Both the position numbers and the translations under genes were made by a program. Shown here piece by piece: positions 8,183-16,883 of a stretch of DNA of 64,000 bases (position 1 is its first letter; each line of letters opens with the position of its first letter). This DNA comes from Hyphomonas adhaerens MHS-3 (GTDB lineage Bacteria > Pseudomonadota > Alphaproteobacteria > Caulobacterales > Hyphomonadaceae). Location of the stretch: positions 1,054,001 to 1,118,000 of the forward strand of contig NZ_ARYH01000001.1 in assembly GCF_000685235.1 (NCBI RefSeq). Direction: 5' to 3'. A model generated the notes under the pieces. It did not search any database, was not told where the DNA came from, and worked only from the letters and a program-made list of their open reading frames with translations.

Positions 8183-8965
8183 TTATCTTGGCGCCATGCG
8201 GATGGCGCCGTCGAGGCGGATGCACTGGCCGTTGAAATAGGTATTGCGGGCCAGCTCCATGGCGAGGGAGGCGTATTCCTCCGGCTTGCCGAGGCGTTTG
8301 GGGAAGGGGACCGACGCGGCGAGGCTGTTCAGCACCTTCTCCGGCGCGCGCAGCATCAGGGGCGTTGCGAAGATGCCCGGCATGATCGAGTTCACGCGGA
8401 TGCCGATGTCCATCAGGTCGCGCGCCATGGGCAGGACGAGGCCGTTCACGCCCGCCTTGCAGGAGCCATAGACGACCTGTCCGATCTGGCCATCCTGCGC
8501 AGCAACGGACGCCGTCAGCGTGATGCAGCCGCGCTCGCCGTCTTCCAGTTCCGGCAGTGTCGACATACCCAGCGCCGAGAGCGAGGCGATACGGTAGGAC
8601 GCAACCAGCACGCCCTGCGCGCCGAAGGCATAGTCTTCGGTCGGCAGGCGCTTGTAGCGGGCGTTTTCCTTGTCCCAGGACAGCGTCTTGCCGCCTTTCG
8701 CAGCCATGGCGCAGTGGACGGTGATCCGTTCCTGTCCGTGTGCGGCGCGGGCCTTCTCGAAGCCGGCCACGCAGGAGTCTTCGTCCATGATGTTCACATT
8801 GCAGAAGATGCCGCCGATTTCCTTGGCGGTGGCTTCACCGGCGTCCTCGTTGATGTCGAAAATGGCGACCTTGACCCCGGCCTTTGCCAGCGCGCGGGCT
8901 GTGGCCTGGCCGAGGCCAGAGGCGCCGCCCGTCACGACGGCGGCGGTGTCATTGGTGATCTGCAT
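8183..8965 (-). CDS. Short-chain dehydrogenase, 3-hydroxyacyl-CoA dehydrogenase type 2-like
   Basis: This 260-aa NAD(P)-dependent SDR has the cofactor motif TGGASGLG near residue 13, Asp in AIFDIN (which favours NAD), the catalytic Ser in LTASVA, the YGSCK form of the YxxxK motif, and SIMPGIFATPLM after the active site. The overall pattern is that of HSD17B10-type enzymes, which oxidise 3-hydroxyacyl-CoA in beta-oxidation or branched-chain breakdown. The neighbouring flavin oxidoreductase on the same strand, 56 bases upstream, may be co-transcribed. The exact substrate cannot be read from sequence. Confidence 0.88.
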   Translation of the reverse strand: MQITNDTAAVVTGGASGLGQATARALAKAGVKVAIFDINEDAGEATAKEIGGIFCNVNIMDEDSCVAGFEKARAAHGQERITVHCAMAAKGGKTLSWDKENARYKRLPTEDYAFGAQGVLVASYRIASLSALGMSTLPELEDGERGCITLTASVAAQDGQIGQVVYGSCKAGVNGLVLPMARDLMDIGIRVNSIMPGIFATPLMLRAPEKVLNSLAASVPFPKRLGKPEEYASLAMELARNTYFNGQCIRLDGAIRMAPR

Positions 8966-9021
8966 GGTGTTTCCTCCTGATTATAATGGACTATGCCGGA
9001 CTTTGCTGTGATCAGGCCTGA

Positions 9022-10104
9022 TCACGCCGTGTCTTCGACAAAGCCCTTCCATGTCTTCATGTAGGTGACGAAGGTCTCGCCCAGCCCTTCGGCGCGAAGG
9101 TGCGCTTCGGGCACGGGCAGGGCAATGGGGGTGAAGTCCGGATCGGCCAGCACCTTCTCCGGGAAGTCATGGTGCAGGATGGCGCCGCGGCCGATGACGA
9201 CAAAGTCCAGCCCGGCCTCCATCGCGTCCTGGCAGGCCTTGCCGGTGGTCAGCTTGCCCGCTGCGCCGAGGCGGCAGTCGCCGCGCGGCAGGTCTGTGAA
9301 CCAGTCGACCAGACGCTTGCCCTTGTAGGCTTCGTCCTGCGGTTCCTTGAATGTGTTCCAAAGTGACATGTCGAGATAGTCGACCTTGCCGCCGGTCATG
9401 ATCTCTCCGGCGAGGCGCCGGATCTCGCCAAGGTCCATGCCGAAGCGTTCGGGCGAGAGACGCACGCCGAGGGAGAAGTCCTTGCCGCACTCGCTCCGCA
9501 CCGCGTCGATCATCTCCATCAGGAATTTCACGCGGTTCTCATAGGCGCCGCCCCATTCATCGTCGCGGAGGTTCACCTCGCCGCTGATGAACTGGCAGAT
9601 CAGGTAACCGTGCGCGCCGTGCAGCTCGACGCCGTGGAACCCGGCTTTCTCCGCGCGCTTGGCGGCCGCGACGAAATCGTCGAAGGCCTGTTTCACCTCA
9701 TCGCCCGTCAGGGCGCGGGCGCCGAACTCTTCATTGTCCGACGGGCAGACGGGCGCTTCGCCGATCAGCTCTGCGGGCGAGCGCATGCCGGCATGGTGCA
9801 GCTGGACGACCGAATGGCTGCCGGTCTTGTTGATCGCCTCGGCCAGGCGGGTGAGGCCCGGCAAATGCTTGTCGTCGAAAATGCCGAGCTGGCCGGGGAA
9901 GCCCTGGCCGATGGCCTGCACGTGCGCGGCGCAGGTCATGGTGAGGCCGAAGCCGCCCTCGGCGCGATAGGTGAGCCAGCGGAACTCGTCATCGCTGAGC
10001 GTGCCGTCGGCATGGCTTTGCAGATTGGTCAGCGGCGCCAGCATGAAGCGGTTCTTCATGGCCGGGCCATGGGCGAGAGTCAGGGGATCGAAAAGTGAGG
10101 TCAT
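9022..10104 (-). CDS. NADH:flavin oxidoreductase, old yellow enzyme family
   Basis: The 360-aa protein is an FMN-dependent TIM-barrel ene-reductase or related dehydrogenase. It shows the N-terminal AMKNRFMLAPLTN strand, the substrate and FMN segment GFHGVELHGAHGYLICQF, the GGAYENR turn and the phosphate-binding VVIGRGAI near the C-terminus. Length fits the single-domain class without the iron-sulphur and FAD extensions. Such enzymes reduce activated double bonds of enones and similar compounds with NAD(P)H. The SDR gene follows on the same strand. The physiological substrate is unknown. Confidence 0.9.
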   Translation of the reverse strand: MTSLFDPLTLAHGPAMKNRFMLAPLTNLQSHADGTLSDDEFRWLTYRAEGGFGLTMTCAAHVQAIGQGFPGQLGIFDDKHLPGLTRLAEAINKTGSHSVVQLHHAGMRSPAELIGEAPVCPSDNEEFGARALTGDEVKQAFDDFVAAAKRAEKAGFHGVELHGAHGYLICQFISGEVNLRDDEWGGAYENRVKFLMEMIDAVRSECGKDFSLGVRLSPERFGMDLGEIRRLAGEIMTGGKVDYLDMSLWNTFKEPQDEAYKGKRLVDWFTDLPRGDCRLGAAGKLTTGKACQDAMEAGLDFVVIGRGAILHHDFPEKVLADPDFTPIALPVPEAHLRAEGLGETFVTYMKTWKGFVEDTA

Positions 10105-10159
10105 GCCCGTACTGTGGCGTGGCCAGCGCAGACGTCAATTTTGCCGTTGGGGCAGGGGG

Positions 10160-10666
10160 CTAGCGGACGGCGTTCAGCGCGGCGCCAAGCGCTGCCCGGT
10201 TTTGCGGGTCAATCACCGCAAAGACGATCTCCGCTTCCCGCGCCGCCGGGTGCCGCGCGCAGATCGTTACAGCGATATGAGCCGCCTGTGCGGGCGGGTA
10301 GCCGTAGGCGCCGGTCGAGATGGCCGGGAACACGATCCGGCGGAGGCCGCGCTGGCTGAGTTCGGTCAGGCAGTTGCGGTAGCAGTTTGCTAGAATGTCC
10401 GCTTCGCCATTCTGCCCGCCATGCCAGATGGGGCCGACCGTGTGGAAGATGAGGCGCGGGGCGAGGCCGAAGCCTTCGGTGACGCGCACCTCCCCCGGCG
10501 GGCAGGGGGCGAGCGGCCGGCAGGCCTCTTTCAGCGCAGGTCCGGCTGCATAATGGATCGCACCATCCACCCCGCCACCGCCCATCAGGCTGGAATTGGC
10601 AGCATTGACGATCACGTCCGTCTCAATGTCGAGCAGGCTGCCGGGATAGAGAACGAGACGGGGCAT
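10160..10666 (-). CDS. Macro-domain protein, O-acetyl-ADP-ribose deacetylase type
   Basis: The 168 residues form a single macro domain. The ADP-ribose-binding segments are present: DVIVNAANSSLMGGGGVDGAIH near the N-terminus, where the Asn and Gly-rich loop grip the distal ribose, and FPAISTGAYGYP for the diphosphate. These features match the MacroD/YmdB class that hydrolyses O-acetyl-ADP-ribose and removes mono-ADP-ribose from aspartate or glutamate. It is transcribed in the same direction as the flavin oxidoreductase 55 bases downstream. No toxin ADP-ribosyltransferase is seen nearby, so a defence role is not indicated. Confidence 0.92.
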   Translation of the reverse strand: MPRLVLYPGSLLDIETDVIVNAANSSLMGGGGVDGAIHYAAGPALKEACRPLAPCPPGEVRVTEGFGLAPRLIFHTVGPIWHGGQNGEADILANCYRNCLTELSQRGLRRIVFPAISTGAYGYPPAQAAHIAVTICARHPAAREAEIVFAVIDPQNRAALGAALNAVR

Positions 10667-10919
10667 CAGAGGTCACTTCGTTTCGCGGTCTGGTTCAGGC
10701 GACCGGAAGAGACGTATCAGCGTGGGGCTGTTCTTCATAGGCAGGGCATAGGTCTGCTGCCGAAGTGGACTCACGAATGGCGACTGTTGGCCCTATTCGG
10801 TCATTGTGAGATTTCCCGCAATTGAGCATTGCAGGTCCTTAGCTGAAGATAGATCAGACGTCTTCCGAAGGCCGAATTTATCCAATATGTTCTTCTAACC
10901 AAGGTGGAGGGAAGAGAAG

Positions 10920-11735
10920 TTGCGGGACAGTTTCAAAGCGATCGGCTGTTATGGAATTGTAGTGGTGTCGTTTAGCGTCGCCGCACCAATCGCAGCAGCC
11001 CAGAGTATTGAACAACAATGGGCCTACTGTGTATATCACGGCAACGCCTACGGGCCGGAACTAAACATAAGTGGTTGCACAGCGGTGATTGAGTCTGGAG
11101 AGGAATCTCCCGCAAATCTCGCAATGGCTTTTAATAATCGTGGTAACGCTTATCGTGATCTAGGTGACTTCGCCCGTGCCTTCGCAGACTACGATCAGGC
11201 GATCGAACTCAATCCTCATTATGCGACCGCCTTCAGCAATCGAGGAAACACCTACGCTGATCAGGGAAACCAAGCGCGTGCCATCGCAGACTTGGACCAG
11301 GCAATCCAACTCGACCCACAAAACGTGAATGCCTTCTTTGGCCGCGGCAATTCCTACTACGCACAGGGCGACTATGCGAGCGCAATTGCCGACTACGACC
11401 AAGCGATCGAACTCAATCCGCAAGCAGCGTTGGTCTTCAACAATCGTGGCTCTGCTTATGCAAAATTGGGCGATCATGCGCGCTCCATTGCCGATTTCGA
11501 CGAAGCAGCACGGCTCGAACCACGATTTGCGGATGCCTTCTTCAACAGAGGGAACGTCTATCTCTACCAAGGCGACTATGCGCGCGCCATTTTAGACTAC
11601 GACCAAGCGATTCAGCTCGACCCACAAAAGGCCGATGCATATTACAATCGCGGCATCGCCTACCGCAATCAGGGCGACTATACCCGTGCCATTGCCGACA
11701 TTGATAAAGCGATCAAGCTTAGTCCGCAAAAGTGA
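10920..11735 (+). CDS. Secreted tetratricopeptide-repeat protein
   Basis: The 271-aa protein starts at a TTG preceded by a purine-rich GGAGGGAAGAG stretch. Residues 1-27 are a Sec signal peptide ending in AAAQS. From about residue 63 there are six 34-residue TPR units with recurring GDYARAIADYDQAIELNPQ-like helices and NRGNAY starts. There are two cysteines before the repeats (YCVYHG and SGCTAV), probably a disulphide. The repeats should form a superhelical protein-binding surface in the periplasm. The DNA here is less GC-rich than its neighbours. The partner is unknown. Confidence 0.82.
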   Translation: MRDSFKAIGCYGIVVVSFSVAAPIAAAQSIEQQWAYCVYHGNAYGPELNISGCTAVIESGEESPANLAMAFNNRGNAYRDLGDFARAFADYDQAIELNPHYATAFSNRGNTYADQGNQARAIADLDQAIQLDPQNVNAFFGRGNSYYAQGDYASAIADYDQAIELNPQAALVFNNRGSAYAKLGDHARSIADFDEAARLEPRFADAFFNRGNVYLYQGDYARAILDYDQAIQLDPQKADAYYNRGIAYRNQGDYTRAIADIDKAIKLSPQK

Positions 11736-11773
11736 AGGGGCGGTGAGAGTCTAAAATCGGCGATTTCCGGCCA

Positions 11774-13096
11774 CTACCCCCCCGAGATATCCGCCCCGAG
11801 CGTCGCCATGTGGGCGAGGAAGTCCGGATACGATGTATCGATCATGGAGATGTCGTCGACGCGGACGGGGGCCTGCGCGGCGGTGCCCATGATGAGGGCG
11901 CTCATGGCGATGCGGTGGTCGTGGTGGGTTTCGACGAGGCCGCCGCCCGGCACCTTGCCGGCGCAGCCCTGCACGATGAACCCGTCCGGCGTCTCTTCGG
12001 CCTCGACGCCATTGGCGCGCAGCATGGCGACGGTGGCGCCGATGCGGTCGCTCTCTTTCACGCGCAGTTCTTCCGCGCCTGAGACGATTGTCTCGCCCTC
12101 GGCAAAGGCGGCGAGGACGGCGAGGATCGGGAATTCGTCGATCATGGCGGCGACATAGCGCTCCGGCACATGGATGCCTTTGAGCTGCGCATAGCCGGAC
12201 GCGATGTTGATCTGGCGCTCGCCGGCCGCTTCGCCGGCTTCTTCGGCGCCCAGATGCGCGCCCATCAGGTTTGCGACATCATAGAAGCCGGACCGGGTCG
12301 GGTTCGACATGACGCCGTCGACCTGAACATCGCTGGCCGGGGAGAGAATGCCTGCCGCGACGAGGAAGGCGGCGGAGGAGGGGTCGCCCGGAATCGCGGC
12401 CTCAATGGCGCGCAGCACCTGGCCGCCCGGAACGGAGATGCGTGTGGGCTCGCCCGGCTTGCGCTCGACGCCCACTTCGGCGCCGAAGCCGCGCAGCATG
12501 CGCTCGGTATGGTCGCGGGTGGGTTTGGCTTCTTCGACAATCGTCGTGCCGTTGGCCGAGAGGCCCGCCAGCATGACGGCGGACTTGACCTGCGCAGAGG
12601 CCTGCGGCGGGGCGTAGGTGATGGCCTGCAGGGTTTTCGAGCCGGTCAGCGAGAAGGGCAGGCGCCCGTCCGGGCCCGCCGTGTCCTTCAGGCCCATCTG
12701 GCGCAGCGGGGTCAGAATGCGGTTCATCGGGCGTGAGCTGAGACTCTTGTCGCCGGTCAGCTCTGCGGTCAGGTCATGGCCTGCCATGACGCCCATCATC
12801 AGGCGCGAGCCCGTTCCCGAATTTCCGAAGTCCAGCACGCCGTCCGGAGAGGAGAGGCCTTTGGCGCCGACGCCCGTCACTTCCCAGGCCCCGCCGCCAA
12901 GGCGTTTCACGTCCGCGCCGAGGGCCGACATGGCCTGTCCGGTGCGCAGAACATCGTCGCCTTCCAGCACGCCTGTGAAGCGGCTGGTGCCTTCGGCGAG
13001 GCCCCCGAAAATCAGCGCTCTGTGGCTGCAGGATTTGTCTCCGGGCGCCCGGACGGCGCCTTTCAGGGATTTGACGGGACGGCTGGTCCAGACCAT
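11774..13096 (-). CDS. aroA: 3-phosphoshikimate 1-carboxyvinyltransferase (EPSP synthase)
   Basis: AroA joins shikimate 3-phosphate and phosphoenolpyruvate in the shikimate pathway. The ATG at 13096 is preceded by GGAA and gives 440 residues; a longer reading adds 46 unrelated residues. Seen motifs are APGDKSCSHRA, LDFGNSGTGSRL, SAQVKSAVMLAGL, the NPTRSGF turn, EELRVKESDR and the catalytic HHDHRIAM. The pattern is closer to the class II enzymes, but the residue matching Ala100 of the tolerant CP4 enzyme is Gly (GNSGTG). It diverges from the FYDLN-acid gene. Confidence 0.95.
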   Translation of the reverse strand: MVWTSRPVKSLKGAVRAPGDKSCSHRALIFGGLAEGTSRFTGVLEGDDVLRTGQAMSALGADVKRLGGGAWEVTGVGAKGLSSPDGVLDFGNSGTGSRLMMGVMAGHDLTAELTGDKSLSSRPMNRILTPLRQMGLKDTAGPDGRLPFSLTGSKTLQAITYAPPQASAQVKSAVMLAGLSANGTTIVEEAKPTRDHTERMLRGFGAEVGVERKPGEPTRISVPGGQVLRAIEAAIPGDPSSAAFLVAAGILSPASDVQVDGVMSNPTRSGFYDVANLMGAHLGAEEAGEAAGERQINIASGYAQLKGIHVPERYVAAMIDEFPILAVLAAFAEGETIVSGAEELRVKESDRIGATVAMLRANGVEAEETPDGFIVQGCAGKVPGGGLVETHHDHRIAMSALIMGTAAQAPVRVDDISMIDTSYPDFLAHMATLGADISGG

Positions 13097-13208
13097 GTAG
13101 ATTTCCGAGCTGAATTTTTGCGTGAATTGGGGCTTTGACAGCGCGCGGCGTTCATGGCAAGCGCCGCCCAGATCAAAAACCAGAAATCCAACGAGGAGGC
13201 ATTCGCCC

Positions 13209-13724
13209 GTGTCGAAAGACAAGCTTGGAACCAAGCAGGTTTGCCCGTCCTGCGAAGCCCGTTTCTACGACCTGAACAAGCGTCCGGCCGTGTGCCCGAA
13301 ATGCGGGGAGGAATTCGACCCCGAAGATGAGGTCATCCGCACGACCATCACCAAGGTGAAGGCCAAGGCGGCGCGTGCTGCGGTGAAGACCGAGGACGAA
13401 GACGAGGATGACGACGAGGAGGCCGAAAAGGCCACCAAAACGCCTGATGACGCCGACGACGACGAAGATGAAGGCGCCGATGAGGAAACGGCCAAGGAAC
13501 TTGGCGAGGATGACGATGAAGTGATCCTCGAAAGCACCGACGACGAGGAAGACGACGAGTCGGGCAAGAAAGTCCCGGCCGGCTTCAACGAAGACGGCGT
13601 TGACGATGACGACGAAGACGACATCATCCTGCCCGACGACGATGATGACGACTTCGAAATCGACGACTCGGACGACGATGACGACGACGACCTCACCCTC
13701 GACGACGAGGAAGATGAGAAATAG
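13209..13724 (+). CDS. FYDLN-acid (TIGR02300) family protein
   Basis: The GTG at 13209 follows a GAGGAGG site and opens directly on the family core; the upstream reading has no recognisable sequence. The 171-aa protein has a small zinc-ribbon-like head with CPSC and CPKC around the ARFYDLNKRP signature, then a short basic stretch. More than 100 residues made almost only of Asp and Glu with a few short breaks follow. This family is restricted to alphaproteobacteria and usually sits beside aroA, as here. The function is unknown; the very acidic tail suggests binding to a basic partner or nucleic-acid mimicry. Confidence 0.93.
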   Translation: MSKDKLGTKQVCPSCEARFYDLNKRPAVCPKCGEEFDPEDEVIRTTITKVKAKAARAAVKTEDEDEDDDEEAEKATKTPDDADDDEDEGADEETAKELGEDDDEVILESTDDEEDDESGKKVPAGFNEDGVDDDDEDDIILPDDDDDDFEIDDSDDDDDDDLTLDDEEDEK

Positions 13725-13733
13725 ACTTGAAAG

Positions 13734-13768
13734 CCGGAAGAGGCGGGGATAAACCCCGCTCTTCCCGG
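13734..13768 (+). terminator. Strong hairpin after the FYDLN-acid gene
   Basis: A stem of about 14 pairs with a single-base bulge on each side (13734-13748 with 13754-13768) and an ATAAA loop sits between the stop codon and the tRNA gene. No T run follows, so it may be an mRNA 3' end or a processing structure rather than a classic terminator. Confidence 0.5.
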
Positions 13769-13771
13769 TCC

Positions 13772-13847
<76 letters not shown>

Positions 13848-13850
13848 TTT

Positions 13851-14255
13851 CTCAATCATAGCTGATTGATTTATTTTAAAATTATTTTATTTCTGTGTTT
13901 GCGGCCCCGCCGTTTACCCCGCCACTGGTTTTGTGCGGTTAGAACTAACATTTTGTGGTTTGGCTCGCGACCGTGACGGGAAATGCATTTCTCCCAACGA
14001 CGATTGCTGAAATGGAACGCGGCACTTCCAACATCTACCTGATGTGACGGGTAGCATCGGAAGAAGCTCAAGCGACGCCCCATCCAATATTGAAAGCGGT
14101 CCCGCGACCCACCTGACACTCTAATGTGCAGGTCGGGAAAGCTCATCAAATGCACGCTCGCGCCAAAAAATTGTCCGAATTCCGGGAAGGTGCAACGCGA
14201 CTCGCGACTGAACCTGCACACGGCAACACGAACCAGCCTAAAGGAGTGCAGGAAA
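13851..14255. other. AT-rich left end of the element, no convincing gene
   Basis: These 405 bases follow the attachment core. They open with a very AT-rich stretch (13852-13892), then hold one copy of the 20-bp repeat also found at the right end. A reverse-strand open frame of 116 codons fills much of the rest, but it lacks a ribosome binding site and recognisable sequence. The promoter of the first cargo gene probably lies in the right part. Confidence 0.5.
13905..13924. repeat. Left copy of the end repeat (candidate integrase arm site)
   Basis: CCCCGCCGTTTACCCCGCCA occurs here about 55 bases inside the left attachment core. It differs by one base from a copy at 34668-34687 near the right end, in the same orientation. 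Paired short repeats at both ends of a tRNA-integrated element are typical arm-type binding sites for tyrosine integrases. Confidence 0.6.
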
Positions 14256-15719
14256 ATGAAAAAAAATTCGGATCAAGATCTGAAGCGCACAACTATTAGG
14301 ACGCCCAGACTGTCCGTCGGGACAAGCGTCGCTGCAGCGTTAACCGGCGCAAGCAAACAGGAGCTTTCTGCTGCGCCTGAAGCTGAACATCGCGCTGTTC
14401 GCCTGGCCAGTTTGTCTCTGCTTCTGATCAGCGCCGCAAACATGCTTGGCTGGTGGGTAGCCTTGGGAATCGCTCGTGGCAGTCACTCGCCTTGGCATCT
14501 GCCCTATGCTGTTTTGGGGGGAATTCTTGTTTACGCAGTGGATCGTGCCATGTTGCGTGCACTATGGTGTCGTGCCGGAATGAGTGCGGCCAGAACCCGT
14601 GGCTTTGCACTCGAGGATCAGGAGCGCGGATTTAACCCAATAATTCAGACATTCTCCCGGGTCGCCGTTTCCGTAATCATCTCGCTGACCACGGCGTCGT
14701 TCATCGAACTGGAAATGTTCCACAGGGACATTGATGCATTTCTGGAGCGTCGGACCTCGGAACAGAACGAGCCGGTCTTTCAGGCCGCTTCGGACCGGGT
14801 TGACGCCCAAATCGCGCTTAAACGCGCTGAAATTGAGCGGCTTGATGGAGAGGCTGCTGCTATTCTGGCGGATGCGCGTCAGACCGATGTTACTGCTCAG
14901 AGTGCGATTGCTGCACAGGTCGCTACGCTCATCGCAGAGCGTGCGGCGTTGCAGGACCGCATTGCTAGTCTGTCGAAGGAACTGGACTGTCAGACAACGA
15001 ACCTTGGCGCGGAGGAGGCAGGTGGAATCCGTTGTGACGGGGTTGTGGCTTTTGCGGGCACGAGAACGAAACATAAAGTTGCTGGAGACCTTGCAGATTA
15101 CGCGCGGGAGGAACGTGCAAATGCTGCAGCCCGCGTTGATGAGGTGGATCGGGAGCTGGCGCGTCTCCAGGTGCCATCGTCCACGACTAGTATCACACCA
15201 GAAGTGCAACAGCTGCTTGACCCGATAGCGGTCTCGCGAGTGCAGACCATGGCAGATCTTGATGAACTGGTTCAGGACCGCGACTTGATGATTTCGAAGA
15301 GCGCCGCACAGGATGCAGCTTATGCGGTTGTACCAGAAGGCCTGATCGTACGTGGCGAAGCGCTGGAAACTTTGGCCCGCTCATCTCCCTGGCTCGCCGG
15401 TCGCATCCTACTCGTCAGCCTGTCGTTGATCGTTCTCGATCTGGCCGCTGTATTCGTGATTACCGTACAACCGCCCCCGAAAAGTCTCGTTCTTAGAGAA
15501 GTCCTCGCCTCAGAGATCGCGATGTATGAAGCGATCTCTAAGGCCGAGCTGGCCATTGGCGAAGAGAAGCAGTCGATCTTTAGCGTCCGGGACATCACGA
15601 CGAAGGCTGAAGACGAAAGTGATCAGCGCGTTACTTCTCGCAGGCAGGCCATGAAGACTCGGAAAATGGTCAGTGACCGGATCGACAACGATCTGGAGGT
15701 CCGCGTTGGCAGTCGGTGA
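14256..15719 (+). CDS. DUF4407-like membrane protein with long coiled coil
   Basis: The ATG at 14256 follows GCAGGAAA and gives 487 residues. Two hydrophobic helices (about 51-72 and 82-98) end in LVYAVDRAML, and a third (about 134-152) ends in IELEMFHRDID. The spacing and the Asp-Arg after the second helix match DUF4407 proteins. A largely helical region of about 200 residues with heptad-like Ala/Leu/Glu content follows, then a fourth helix (about 381-404) and a charged C-terminal tail. It probably sits in the inner membrane with the coiled coil on one face. Downstream are a helical soluble protein and an anchored OB-fold-like protein on the same strand. Function unknown. Confidence 0.75.
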   Translation: MKKNSDQDLKRTTIRTPRLSVGTSVAAALTGASKQELSAAPEAEHRAVRLASLSLLLISAANMLGWWVALGIARGSHSPWHLPYAVLGGILVYAVDRAMLRALWCRAGMSAARTRGFALEDQERGFNPIIQTFSRVAVSVIISLTTASFIELEMFHRDIDAFLERRTSEQNEPVFQAASDRVDAQIALKRAEIERLDGEAAAILADARQTDVTAQSAIAAQVATLIAERAALQDRIASLSKELDCQTTNLGAEEAGGIRCDGVVAFAGTRTKHKVAGDLADYAREERANAAARVDEVDRELARLQVPSSTTSITPEVQQLLDPIAVSRVQTMADLDELVQDRDLMISKSAAQDAAYAVVPEGLIVRGEALETLARSSPWLAGRILLVSLSLIVLDLAAVFVITVQPPPKSLVLREVLASEIAMYEAISKAELAIGEEKQSIFSVRDITTKAEDESDQRVTSRRQAMKTRKMVSDRIDNDLEVRVGSR

Positions 15720-15934
15720 GACAATGGGCGGCTGCTATCGAGAGAATGTGGCGCGCGAAAAAATTTTCTCACTGCCGGGAAAAACGAAAACCACGCTCGA
15801 CTGATTGGGTGCAGGTGGATGGCGACAACCCCTTAAATATTGGTCGCTGCCGTCATGAACCTGCGGTTCACCCAGAAAGGTGAGCGGTACTAACAACCCT
15901 GGAAGATCCAATCAAACCCCAAAGGAACAAGAGA

Positions 15935-16507
15935 ATGACGAACATGTCTTTACGCTCAAGCAAGCCTCGAGTTTCCCCTCTGGCTGTTAACGATGAGATG
16001 AGTCAGTCGGTCACCAACGCGATTGACCATCTGACCGCCGGCGACGCATCCCTTTACACCCGGTGGCGCCTTCGGGGTGCCCGTAGCCGGGAGGCGATCA
16101 AGCTCGCTGAAACTGCTCTCGTCGAATCCATGGCTGCCAAGCGCCGTGCCTTTGTATTCGCCGTTGGTCTGAGTGAGGACCATGTCAAGAAGGTCATGCT
16201 TTCAGAGTCGATGAAGCAGACCGAAGAGATCGAGCGGGAAATCGCGAAGACGATCGCTGAGGCAGTGGGGAATTTCGAAGAGCTGATTATCGGCCGGGAG
16301 GAGGCTGCCTATCGTGCAGAACTCGCACGCATCGCGGAAGCGCAGAAGATGTTTGAAAAAGGCGAACTGAGCGAACGCCGTTTCGAGCAGCTGATCGTTA
16401 GTATCGAGGCTTCGACGGACAAGATTGTCGATACGGTGCATAAGACGACGCGCGAAATTCTGACGAATCTCGAAAGCCGCTTTAATGCGGCTCTTCGCCA
16501 GAGCTGA
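15935..16507 (+). CDS. Helical protein of unknown function, partner of the DUF4407-like protein
   Basis: The 190-aa protein starts at an ATG preceded by AAAGGA. After a polar N-terminus it is almost wholly alpha-helical, with long charged stretches such as KQTEEIEREIAKTIAEA and AELARIAEAQKMFEKGE that read as coiled coil. There is no signal peptide or membrane segment. It lies 215 bases after the DUF4407-like gene and 16 bases before the OB-fold-like gene, so the three probably work together. The 215-base gap holds no gene I can support. I do not recognise the family. Confidence 0.7.
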   Translation: MTNMSLRSSKPRVSPLAVNDEMSQSVTNAIDHLTAGDASLYTRWRLRGARSREAIKLAETALVESMAAKRRAFVFAVGLSEDHVKKVMLSESMKQTEEIEREIAKTIAEAVGNFEELIIGREEAAYRAELARIAEAQKMFEKGELSERRFEQLIVSIEASTDKIVDTVHKTTREILTNLESRFNAALRQS

Positions 16508-16523
16508 TGGGGGAGAGGCTATC

Positions 16524-16883
16524 GTGATCCGCTTCATCGGCTTCATTGCAGCAGTGGTCCTGATGGCCCTGATCCTGACAACCTATAGCGGGGGCGGGCC
16601 TGATGGCCCGCCCAAGCAAACATCTATCGCCGAACTTCGTGGTGCGCCTGAGCGCTGGGATGGCGAACATATATTGGTCACGGGCTTCATTGGAGACCGA
16701 ATTGTCCTCATGGGATTTGGCGGATTTGTTCTTCGCGACGAGTTGGGGAACGAAATACTTGTCTTAGGTTCACCTGCATTGGCGGCGATTGATCAGACCG
16801 TGACCATCAATGGCAAGTTCGTCACCGCATTCGCAGCTGGGGACATCACCGTACCCGTCATTTTTGTCGGCGATCAACCATGA
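16524..16883 (+). CDS. Membrane-anchored OB-fold-like protein
   Basis: The GTG at 16524 has a GGGGGAGAGG site in front and gives 119 residues. One N-terminal transmembrane segment (FIGFIAAVVLMALILTTY) is followed by a Gly/Pro linker. A beta-rich domain of about 75 residues has the pattern HILVTGFIGDRIV, FVLRDELGNEILVL and QTVTINGKFVTA. The strand-turn order and the V.GKF-type ending are like small OB folds that cap many membrane or periplasmic proteins. Such domains can bind nucleic acid, sugar or other ligands, and the ligand here is unknown. It closes a three-gene cluster with the DUF4407-like gene. Confidence 0.6.
   Translation: MIRFIGFIAAVVLMALILTTYSGGGPDGPPKQTSIAELRGAPERWDGEHILVTGFIGDRIVLMGFGGFVLRDELGNEILVLGSPALAAIDQTVTINGKFVTAFAAGDITVPVIFVGDQP

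Noticed and set aside
10160..10666. Macro-domain gene as part of a toxin-antitoxin defence pair
   Set aside because: No ADP-ribosyltransferase gene is adjacent; it lies in host DNA with metabolic genes.
11100..11735. Regular about 102-base repeats, considered as a DNA repeat or CRISPR-like array
   Set aside because: They are the coding repeats of six TPR units in an open frame; no spacers or identical repeats.
13871..14221. Reverse-strand 116-codon frame at the left end of the element
   Set aside because: No ribosome binding site, no recognisable sequence; composition resembles random translation of the region.
15724..15804. Short forward frame of 26 codons between two cargo genes
   Set aside because: Weak start context and no conservation that I can see.
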